In this document: positions 16,423-22,480 of the stretch, one piece after another | Position numbering within the stretch: the stretch's first letter is position 1 | How the letters are laid out: each line of letters begins with the position of its first letter | Source: Phototrophicales bacterium | GTDB lineage: Bacteria; Chloroflexota; Anaerolineae; Aggregatilineales; Phototrophicaceae | NCBI GenBank assembly: GCA_002794515.1 | Contig: PGTJ01000005.1 | Span: 1-22,952, forward strand | Length of the DNA: 22,952 nucleotides | Direction: 5' to 3' | Translations under genes and position numbers: made by a program | The notes under the pieces: generated by a model | Databases searched by the model: none | What the model saw: the letters and a program-made list of their open reading frames with translations, nothing else | Told to the model about the DNA's origin: nothing

Positions 16423-17287
16423 TGTTTTGCGATTCCTTCCTCATGCCCCAAGCATAAATAACGAGTGCCACTAAAACCATGCCCATCATAATCATCGAAA
16501 GTGCCGCACCAAGCGGTCTGTCGCGCTCAAATTTATCGCCGATGAGTGTGCCTATCATCAGGGTTTTTGTGCCACCAAGCATATCGGGTGTCACAAACGA
16601 ACCAATGGCAGGGATAAACACCAAAATAGACCCTGCGATGATGCCCGGCAAGGTCATCGGGACGATAATGCGCCAAAAGACTTGTAAATCGCGTGCGCCT
16701 AAATCATTGGCGGCTTCGACCAAGCGAAAATCGAAACGGCGCAATGAGGCATAAATGGGCAATACCATGAAGGGCAAATAGCCATAAACCAAGCCGAGTA
16801 ACACTGCTCCTTCGGTTTGGAGCATTTGCAACGATTCGCCTTGTGCCAAAATACCTATCCCACGCAAAAAGCCGTTAATCGTGCCGTTCTCGCTGAGCAA
16901 CACTTGCCACGCATAGGTGCGTACCAAGAAATTCGTCCAGAAGGGCAAAATAATCAAAAACAAGGCGATATTCCGCCCCAATACGGTTTTGCGTGTGCGG
17001 ATATAAAAGGCTATCGGATAGCCAATGACAAGACAAATGAGCGTGGTGAACAGCGCAATTCGCAAAGAACGAATCAATATCACATCAAAGACATTGAAAG
17101 CGCGTTCATATGATGATAATGTAAACGGCAAGGTGACACCCGTCACACTTGTGCTACGTGTCATAAAACTGAACACGAACACGATGACCAGGGGTAAGAG
17201 GAAGAATAAAACGAGCCACAGTACACTCGGCAAGGCGAGCAATACCCCGCTATATTTCCGTGTACGCGCCGTCAGCCACATCGCCAT
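16415..17287 (-). CDS. potB: Polyamine ABC transporter permease PotB
   Basis: The 290 residues have six predicted TM helices. LPSVLWLVLFFLLPLVIVFVFSF is the first, and LPFWTNFLVRTYAWQVLL in the middle is a PotB hallmark. The EAA loop VEAANDLGARDLQVFWRI near residue 199 docks to the ATPase. PAIGSFVTPDMLGG near 227 is also typical of PotB. AAGGTG seven bases before the ATG at 17287 supports the start. It is first in the potB-potC-potD operon. PotA, the ATPase that normally precedes potB, is not encoded here; upstream lie a noncoding leader and tRNA genes. Confidence 0.92.
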   Translation of the reverse strand: MAMWLTARTRKYSGVLLALPSVLWLVLFFLLPLVIVFVFSFMTRSTSVTGVTLPFTLSSYERAFNVFDVILIRSLRIALFTTLICLVIGYPIAFYIRTRKTVLGRNIALFLIILPFWTNFLVRTYAWQVLLSENGTINGFLRGIGILAQGESLQMLQTEGAVLLGLVYGYLPFMVLPIYASLRRFDFRLVEAANDLGARDLQVFWRIIVPMTLPGIIAGSILVFIPAIGSFVTPDMLGGTKTLMIGTLIGDKFERDRPLGAALSMIMMGMVLVALVIYAWGMRKESQNNG

Positions 17288-17328
17288 GGGATATCACCTT
17301 CTAAATTGATATAATGTTGCCAGTCCAT
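17272..17328 (-). other. Possible leader peptide ORF overlapping the potB start
   Basis: On the minus strand an ATG at 17328, nine bases after a strong GAGGAG, opens an 18-codon frame (MDWQHYINLEGDIPWRCG) that stops 16 bases inside potB in another frame. The ribosome site is better than that of potB itself. It could couple or restrain potB translation, or be a remnant. No homologue is recognised, and such short frames occur by chance. Confidence 0.3.
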
Positions 17329-17667
17329 AAGAAAGTTCTCCTCTTCATCACGACCAGAGTCGGAAAAATCAATAACGCCCAAAATACATCATCATCCTGA
17401 CAGATGCGGGCAAGAGAGTCAATTACATTCGTTTTTTGGGATTCAACCTGCGTGATAGTCGTTAAAACGTACTTTGCAGACCCAAATATCAGACTTACAA
17501 TATTTGTGTAACAGAGTAGCGTCTTCTCAGCGTTACGACTATCACCCATAAGAGGGGGATTATTAGTTTTGACTACTGAGGTTTGCGCTAATATTAGATT
17601 ATAACCACTTTTACGATTTTCGCTAGTGATTTGGGCAAAATTCATAAAAGTTTAACATAATCGAATC
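17288..17667 (-). other. Non-coding leader/promoter region of the pot operon
   Basis: This 380-base stretch lies between the tRNA terminator and potB. A TATAAT on the minus strand (17598-17603) could start a leader of about 300 bases, but its -35 is poor. The leader holds an 11-base inverted repeat (17452-17462 with 17535-17545), inside it AACG/CGTT (17466-17469 with 17531-17534) and a CAAATAT/ATATTTG hairpin (17483-17489 with 17500-17506). An open frame of 114 codons (17301-17645) has no ribosome site and no recognisable protein character, so I do not call it a gene. Confidence 0.45.
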
Positions 17668-17700
17668 AAAAATCGGCAGGAGTGAACACTGCCGATTTTT
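17668..17700 (-). terminator. Terminator of the tRNA-Ser pair
   Basis: AAAAATCGGCAG (17668-17679) and CTGCCGATTTTT (17689-17700) form a perfect 12-base stem with a nine-base loop and T residues at the 3' end on either strand. It lies ten bases after the second tRNA. Confidence 0.9.
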
Positions 17701-17710
17701 GGTCATGATG

Positions 17711-17800
17711 CGGGGAGGACAGGATTCGAACCTGCGGCACCACTATTAGCGGTGCAACTGCTTAGCAGGCAGCCCCAATCGTCCACTCTGGCACCTCCCC
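17711..17800 (-). tRNA. tRNA-Ser (anticodon GCU)
   Basis: Minus strand, 90 bases. The acceptor stem GGGGAGG pairs with CCTCCCC, followed by discriminator G with no encoded CCA. The anticodon loop CTGCTAA gives GCU, reading AGC and AGU. A long variable arm (GCACC...GGTGC) and GGTTCGAATCC T arm identify a class II serine tRNA. It is second in a two-tRNA unit. Confidence 0.96.
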
Positions 17801-17819
17801 ATATACGGTTGTTAATCTG

Positions 17820-17907
17820 CGGAAAGAGTGGGATTCGAACCCACGGTAGCACGGAATGCTACTTTGGTTTTCAAGACCAACGCCTTAAACCGCTCGGCCA
17901 TCTTTCC
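17820..17907 (-). tRNA. tRNA-Ser (anticodon UGA)
   Basis: Minus strand, 88 bases. The acceptor stem GGAAAGA pairs with TCTTTCC, followed by discriminator G with no encoded CCA. The anticodon loop CTTGAAA gives UGA, reading UCN codons. The long variable arm GTAGCA...TGCTAC and the GGGTTCGAATCCC T arm are clear. It precedes the GCU tRNA by 19 bases. Confidence 0.97.
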
Positions 17908-17930
17908 AACTATCAGTGACCGTAATTACG

Positions 17931-17959
17931 AGTATAGCATAGCAAACGATGGTGGTCAA
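17931..17959 (-). promoter_or_regulatory. Promoter of the tRNA-Ser pair
   Basis: On the minus strand TTGACC (17954-17959) and TATACT (17931-17936) are separated by exactly 17 bases; each matches five of six sigma-70-type consensus bases. The start site would be about 17 bases before the first tRNA. Confidence 0.82.
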
Positions 17960-18032
17960 TGTAGTATTTCAGCACGAATTTTGTGGTACGATGAATAGAG
18001 TTACTTTTTCATCTCACCAAAGGAGCAATTGT

Positions 18033-19502
18033 ATGTTCAATAAACGGATATGGATTATCGGGATGATGATCCTCATTGCAGTATTCACCCTGCCCTTCAC
18101 TGTATTTGCACAACAAACAATTTCGTATGGACAAGTGGTTACAGGAGAAATCAACGAAAACAACCCAAGCGTTTCATATACATTCAATGGGAATCAGGGC
18201 GATACGATTCTGGCTCGCATGAATGGCACAGGCGAGATGACCCTCGACAGCTATTTAACCCTATTCGACCCACAAGGTAATTTTTTGTATAGCGATGATG
18301 ATAGTGGTGGCAACCGAAATGCACTAGTTGGTCCTGTTGTTTTGCCACAAACAGGGGCGTATACCATCACCGCTAGCAGTTGTTGCGACCCCAACGCAAC
18401 AGGCTCAACAGGGACTTATGAACTGGTGGTTGAACAAGTACAAGTACCTGTGGTCGCCCCGAACCAACCAGCGAATTTTGAACTGAGTAACGAGAATCCT
18501 GTCGCCTTTTTCATCTTGATGAGCAATAGTGTATCATCACCAATCACACGAGCGGTGGTGGATGTCACTAACGCCCCTGCTGGCAATTGGAATATCAACA
18601 TGGATGTACGCGCACCGCTCGGCAACTCATTTTATTCATCTTATATCCCGCCTGCCAGTAGTCGGTATGTGGTCGACCCGATTATCACCAATCTCATCGA
18701 TGGGGCATACCAAATTCGTGTGAGTTTATACACCGAAATGCCCGATACACCAATCTTAGAACCCGGACAAAAAATTCAAGCCACTTTGTCAATTGAAGAA
18801 TCACCTGTCACACCTATCACAATCGGTTCATCGGTATCTGGCACGTTAGATGATAATACCCCCGTGCTGTATTACAGCTTCGATGCCAATATGCGTGATT
18901 TGCTCAATTTGGTCGGTGAACAACCCACAGAAAGCCAACCGATTAGCGTCACCGTTTATGAACCATCTGGATTCAGTGTGACGGGTGCAAGCACGATTAA
19001 TTATATGGACGGATCAAATTCTGGCAGATTGGTCATCGACCCGCTACGTGCCGTGAATCAGGGAACATATTTCATCGGTGTATCGCGGGCGACATATTAC
19101 AGCCCAGACGATATTATCGGCAAAGTGAGCACCTTCACGCTATCACTACGTGCAACCGAAACACCGATGCTCCAAGTGGGTGTGCCAGTCACGGGTGTGT
19201 TTGACAATCCACAACAATATGAGCAAGTATATCGCTATCAAGCCACCGCCAACCAGACCATCCGCATCACCTTAACCAGTCTGAACGGCGGTTATGCACC
19301 CGCATTCGATTTTGTCGGCGAGGCATTTGAATCGCCCGACACGAACATCGCCAATATTAATAGCATTGCGCCCGGCAAAGTGGTATATGAAGTCACTTTA
19401 TATTATGACAGCGTATACCTGATTCGTGTTCGGAATGGCATCTTCTATTCATTTGAAGATGTAGCAGGGGAATATAGCTTGCAGATTGATGTTGTGGAAT
19501 AA
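18033..19502 (+). CDS. Exported protein of tandem pre-peptidase C-terminal (PPC)-like domains
   Basis: The 489 residues begin with a signal peptide (MFNKRIWIIGMMILIAVFTL, cleaved after VFA before QQT). The first repeat (about 30-135) is a clear PPC-type beta sandwich: GDTILARMNGTGEMTLDSYLTLFDPQGN, the acidic SDDDSGGNRN and LPQTGAYTITASS, ending TGTYELVVE. Three more degenerate repeats begin near residues 145 (APNQPANFELS), 262 (TIGSSVSGTLDDNTPVLYYSF) and 385 (QVGVPVTGVFDNPQQYEQVY). There is no catalytic domain and no anchor. PPC domains usually trail secreted proteases; a protein made only of them suggests a surface or matrix scaffold. The ATG at 18033 is chosen for AAAGGAG seven bases upstream; an in-frame start at 17949 overlaps the tRNA promoter. 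The gene stands alone. Confidence 0.8.
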   Translation: MFNKRIWIIGMMILIAVFTLPFTVFAQQTISYGQVVTGEINENNPSVSYTFNGNQGDTILARMNGTGEMTLDSYLTLFDPQGNFLYSDDDSGGNRNALVGPVVLPQTGAYTITASSCCDPNATGSTGTYELVVEQVQVPVVAPNQPANFELSNENPVAFFILMSNSVSSPITRAVVDVTNAPAGNWNINMDVRAPLGNSFYSSYIPPASSRYVVDPIITNLIDGAYQIRVSLYTEMPDTPILEPGQKIQATLSIEESPVTPITIGSSVSGTLDDNTPVLYYSFDANMRDLLNLVGEQPTESQPISVTVYEPSGFSVTGASTINYMDGSNSGRLVIDPLRAVNQGTYFIGVSRATYYSPDDIIGKVSTFTLSLRATETPMLQVGVPVTGVFDNPQQYEQVYRYQATANQTIRITLTSLNGGYAPAFDFVGEAFESPDTNIANINSIAPGKVVYEVTLYYDSVYLIRVRNGIFYSFEDVAGEYSLQIDVVE

Positions 19503-19519
19503 AGATGTAGCTGTGTTTA

Positions 19520-19552
19520 TGGCGGATATACGCGCTAGGCGCCAATCCGCCA
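19520..19552. repeat. Bulged hairpin with GTAT bulge (copy 3, inverted)
   Basis: Outer arms TGGCGGAT (19520-19527) and ATCCGCCA (19545-19552) enclose an inner GCGC/GCGC stem with a three-base loop. Read on the minus strand, the 5' bulge is TG and the 3' bulge is GTAT (19528-19531 complement). It is 18 bases after the PPC gene and is oriented opposite to the two other copies. Confidence 0.6.
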
Positions 19553-19585
19553 GTACAATCCTTAAAGCATATCTTGTATTTGTAT

Positions 19586-19621
19586 GGGACGATTAGAGGC
19601 TTTAGCCTCGTATATCGTCTC
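19586..19621. repeat. Bulged hairpin with GTAT bulge (copy 2)
   Basis: Outer arms GACGAT (19588-19593) and ATCGTC (19614-19619), extended outward by a G-T and a G-C pair, enclose a TA bulge, an inner GAGGCT/AGCCTC stem (19596-19601 with 19604-19609) and an unpaired GTAT at 19610-19613. It lies between the stops of the PPC and aldo/keto reductase genes and shares arm sequence GGACGA with copy 1. Confidence 0.65.
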
Positions 19622-19641
19622 CCAAATGATAGCCCCAATGT

Positions 19642-20586
19642 TTAGCTATTCAAAATGCCTTCGATTTGGGTGATGACATCATCGGACAATTTAATCTCTG
19701 CCGCTTTGACATTTTCGACAACTTGTTCTGGACGTGTCGCGCCTGTGATGACACTGCTCACACCACTTTCGCGCAAGCACCACGCCAATGCCAATTGACC
19801 GCGTGTGATGCCCAATTCATCGGCAATTGGTTTAAGCGCCTTGACTTTACGAATATTGGCATCATTCATATAACGATTTTTTGCCCATTCTTCACGACTA
19901 AAACGCGAGTCGGCGGGAATGCCATCATCATATTTGCCAGTCAACATGCCTTGCGCCAATGGCGACCATGGCACCAACCCCACCCCACGTGAGCGAGTCA
20001 CGGGCAAGATGGTCTTCTCGACCCGTTCGCGGTAGAGCATGGAGTATTGTGGTTGTTCGGTCTTGGGCAAATGCCAACCATGTTGTTTACAAATTTCGTA
20101 TGCCTCTAAAATCTGATACCCTTCCCATTCCGATGTCCCCCAATACAACACTTTGCCCATATTGATGAGATCGTTCATGGCACGACAGGTTTCGATCATC
20201 GGGGTTTCGGGATCGGCACGATGACAAAAGTAAATATCGATATAATCGGTCTGTAGGCGTTTGAGGCTTTTATCGATGCTCTCAAAAATATGCTTACGCG
20301 ATAACCCTCTATCGTTAATATCATCGCTCATGGGCCAAAACACTTTGGTGGAAATCACCAGTGTGTGGCGTGGATATTGCTTGAGGACAGCGCCCATCTG
20401 CTTTTCGGCTTCACCACGCCCATATACATCGGCTAAATCGAAAAAATTGATGCCACTTTCATATGATTTTTCGACAACGGCGCGGGCGTTATCTTCGGCG
20501 ACTTTGCCCTCGCCGAAATTAATCCATCCACCAATGGAGACAGCGCTCACTTTCATGCCAGAGTCACCTAAACGTCTATATTGCAT
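19642..20586 (-). CDS. Aldo/keto reductase (Kv-beta/YghZ-like)
   Basis: A 314-residue NADPH-dependent oxidoreductase of the (beta/alpha)8 aldo/keto reductase family. The catalytic tetrad is visible: Asp50 and Tyr55 in FFDLADVYG, Lys81 in ISTK, and His122 in YFCHRAD. The C-terminal cofactor segment VSSVITGATRPEQVVENV is standard. The N-terminal MQYRRLGDSGMKVSAVSIGGW and the WGTSEW segment resemble the potassium-channel-beta-like subgroup. It reduces aldehydes or ketones; the substrate is unknown. AAAGGGAA seven bases upstream supports the start. The PucR-type regulator lies upstream in the same direction after 102 bases. Confidence 0.93.
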   Translation of the reverse strand: MQYRRLGDSGMKVSAVSIGGWINFGEGKVAEDNARAVVEKSYESGINFFDLADVYGRGEAEKQMGAVLKQYPRHTLVISTKVFWPMSDDINDRGLSRKHIFESIDKSLKRLQTDYIDIYFCHRADPETPMIETCRAMNDLINMGKVLYWGTSEWEGYQILEAYEICKQHGWHLPKTEQPQYSMLYRERVEKTILPVTRSRGVGLVPWSPLAQGMLTGKYDDGIPADSRFSREEWAKNRYMNDANIRKVKALKPIADELGITRGQLALAWCLRESGVSSVITGATRPEQVVENVKAAEIKLSDDVITQIEGILNS

Positions 20587-20633
20587 GAGATATTCCCTTT
20601 CAAAAAGTGTTTATTTCAATAGGATATAGGATG

Positions 20634-20672
20634 GGTCTTATTGTACCCCATCTATATCATACCAATAAGACC
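20634..20672 (-). promoter_or_regulatory. Hairpin between the PucR and reductase genes, with alternative fold
   Basis: GGTCTTATTG (20634-20643) pairs perfectly with CAATAAGACC (20663-20672) over a 19-base loop. An overlapping stem, GATGGG (20630-20635) with CCCATC (20647-20652), extended by TATA arms past one bulged G, excludes the first. No T run is present. A possible promoter for the reductase (TTGATG at 20678-20683, 16 bases, TATGAT at 20656-20661, minus strand) overlaps it. Confidence 0.4.
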
Positions 20673-20688
20673 ATCACCATCAAACGGG

Positions 20689-22344
20689 TTAATTGAGCGC
20701 CAATAAACGGCGAATTGTGAGTGCCAAATGCAAAGCGAGGCGTGTCTCTGGACGATTGAGATCGATCCCTGCAATTTCATTGATACGATTCATGCGATAT
20801 AACAATGTATTCCGATGCACAATCAACATCTCGGCGGTTTGGCTGAGGTTGCCATGACAGGCAAAAAATGCTTCGAGTGTTTTAAGCAAATCGGCGTGCT
20901 GACGCATATCATAATCAATCAACGCGCCCAGTGTGCGGTCGGTGAATTCGAGCAATTTCTCGCGGTCAGATAGGCTGAGAATGAGCTGATACACTCCTAA
21001 ATCGCCGATATACAACGGGGTATCGGTCTGAAGGCGTATTGCCAATTCTAATGCCTGCACGGCATCTCGATAACTAATGCGCCATTGGCTGATTTCGCGG
21101 GCGGGTTGCCCCAAGCCTATCGCCAATTTATGATGCGGATATTGACGATGCATTTCTGAGGCAAAAGCCTCTGCCAATTTGGTGCTATGGTCAATGGGAT
21201 TTTCGTGGTCGGTGGCATGAAACACCAACACCTCATTTTCGCGCTCCCGTTGCCAAACCAGTGCTTTCGCCCGTTGATTATTAATCACGGTGTTGATGAT
21301 GGTCTCTAATCGGCGGTTAGACGGCGCATTTGGTGATTTATCATGCCACGCCAAGACGATAGCGATATGTGTTTGTGTCATATCGTGTTCAAAGCGCTCA
21401 CCTTGCCGAATCGCCTCTTGTTGGCTGACATCGCCGATGAGCAGTCGGTCTAAAAATGTGCCACGCAAACGTTTCTCGGTATCGCTGACGGCTTTTTGTT
21501 TCGCCATTTCTAAGGCACACGCCGCCGCGCCATGTTCTGCCACCAACAGGTCAATATCATCTAATTCGGTATCGCGCCCGATGATAGACAAATATCCACG
21601 TCCGATGTCGCTGGTGATAACTGGCGATACCAATCGGGCGATGCCCGGCGTGGGCAAGGCTTGCATCTGCACCGAGTCGTCTACTTCGCTCACACGGTGA
21701 CGATCTTGATATTCGATGGGCAGGTTATCTAATTTTTTGAGGAAAATCTCAATCTCTTCCCAATACGACACAAATTCGGGCTGGACAGAACTGTGCAAAA
21801 TCCGTAAGCGTTTATCTTGAATGACCACCGATTTATTAGTCAGGCGCGCCATTGTCGAGATGAGTTCTGGCATCCCCTCATTGCGCGAGCTAATTTGCGT
21901 CAATTGCCGATAGATTTGTGTGCCACGCCGTTCAACTTGCACCTTGCGATCGACCAATAGGCTGATGATAGCTTTTTCGACTAATCGCGCACGGCTATTG
22001 GGCGGCAATTGTAAAACAGGGATGCCATAGGCTTTCGCCTCGGCGATGGCGGTTGGCGATGGGGTATCGCTCAGGATAACCGCAGAGGCAGATGAGTCCG
22101 ATGCCCATCGCACCACATCGGCATCTGTGGTGAGACGTGCGCCATTGCCTTCTGGCGATGCCAACAGAATAATCTCATTCACCTGAATCGACTTATGGGC
22201 GATTTTATCATTCGGATAAACCACTGTTGTCCAACTCACAGGGCGGTTGAGCATCCCTTCGCCCACCACCACTTTTGTCCCCAATGGGAGTGCCAATTTG
22301 CGGATGTCTTCGACAGTAATACGTTCGCTAATCTCGGTTGTCAT
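20689..22344 (-). CDS. PucR-family transcriptional regulator
   Basis: The 551 residues follow the PucR/CdaR layout. A PucR N-terminal (purine-catabolism-type) ligand domain covers about 9-125, including RITVEDIRKLALPLGTKVV near its start and VNEIILLASPEG. A linker and sensor-like region follow to about 290. A degenerate GGDEF-like domain lies at roughly 290-420 and contains IAIVLAW and LAIGLGQPA. The C-terminal helix-turn-helix includes LLKTLEAFFACHGNLSQTAEML and VHRNTLLYRMNRINEI. Such regulators often control purine or amino-acid catabolism, but no such genes are adjacent, so its target is open; the downstream reductase is one candidate. Paired dyads lie upstream. The start at 22344 fits the domain boundary. 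Confidence 0.9.
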   Translation of the reverse strand: MTTEISERITVEDIRKLALPLGTKVVVGEGMLNRPVSWTTVVYPNDKIAHKSIQVNEIILLASPEGNGARLTTDADVVRWASDSSASAVILSDTPSPTAIAEAKAYGIPVLQLPPNSRARLVEKAIISLLVDRKVQVERRGTQIYRQLTQISSRNEGMPELISTMARLTNKSVVIQDKRLRILHSSVQPEFVSYWEEIEIFLKKLDNLPIEYQDRHRVSEVDDSVQMQALPTPGIARLVSPVITSDIGRGYLSIIGRDTELDDIDLLVAEHGAAACALEMAKQKAVSDTEKRLRGTFLDRLLIGDVSQQEAIRQGERFEHDMTQTHIAIVLAWHDKSPNAPSNRRLETIINTVINNQRAKALVWQRERENEVLVFHATDHENPIDHSTKLAEAFASEMHRQYPHHKLAIGLGQPAREISQWRISYRDAVQALELAIRLQTDTPLYIGDLGVYQLILSLSDREKLLEFTDRTLGALIDYDMRQHADLLKTLEAFFACHGNLSQTAEMLIVHRNTLLYRMNRINEIAGIDLNRPETRLALHLALTIRRLLALN

Positions 22345-22404
22345 AATTTTGTGTCCCGCATAAATACACTTACGATAAACCTATGGGATATAAATATCAT
22401 AAAA

Positions 22405-22420
22405 GCGCAATCATTTGCGC
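22405..22420 (-). terminator. Weak terminator upstream of the PucR gene
   Basis: GCGCAA and TTGCGC form a six-base stem with a four-base loop; on the minus strand TTTT follows. It lies 60 bases after the edge membrane gene and probably ends that transcript. Confidence 0.45.
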
Positions 22421-22425
22421 CTCGA

Positions 22426-22461
22426 ATCATAGTGTTTATGATGATAAAGTTGTGTTTATCA
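22426..22461. promoter_or_regulatory. Two adjoining dyads upstream of the PucR gene
   Basis: ATCATA / TATGAT (22426-22431 with 22437-22442) is directly followed by TGATAAA / TTTATCA (22442-22448 with 22455-22461). Both contain GTGTTTAT in the same orientation. This could be an operator, possibly for autoregulation by the PucR protein. No binding protein is proven. Confidence 0.35.
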
Positions 22462-22480
22462 CCCTTATCTGCACTATCAA

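Noticed and set aside
17301..17645. A 114-codon minus-strand frame upstream of potB
   Set aside because: It has no ribosome binding site, no recognisable protein pattern, overlaps the inverted repeats, and is best explained as leader DNA.
17711..17907. tRNA genes as an integration hotspot with an adjoining mobile element
   Set aside because: No integrase, no repeat of the tRNA 3' end and no base-composition change were seen nearby.
17949..18032. A longer start for the PPC-repeat protein
   Set aside because: It would overlap the divergent tRNA promoter and bury the signal peptide behind 28 residues; the ATG at 18033 has a good ribosome site.
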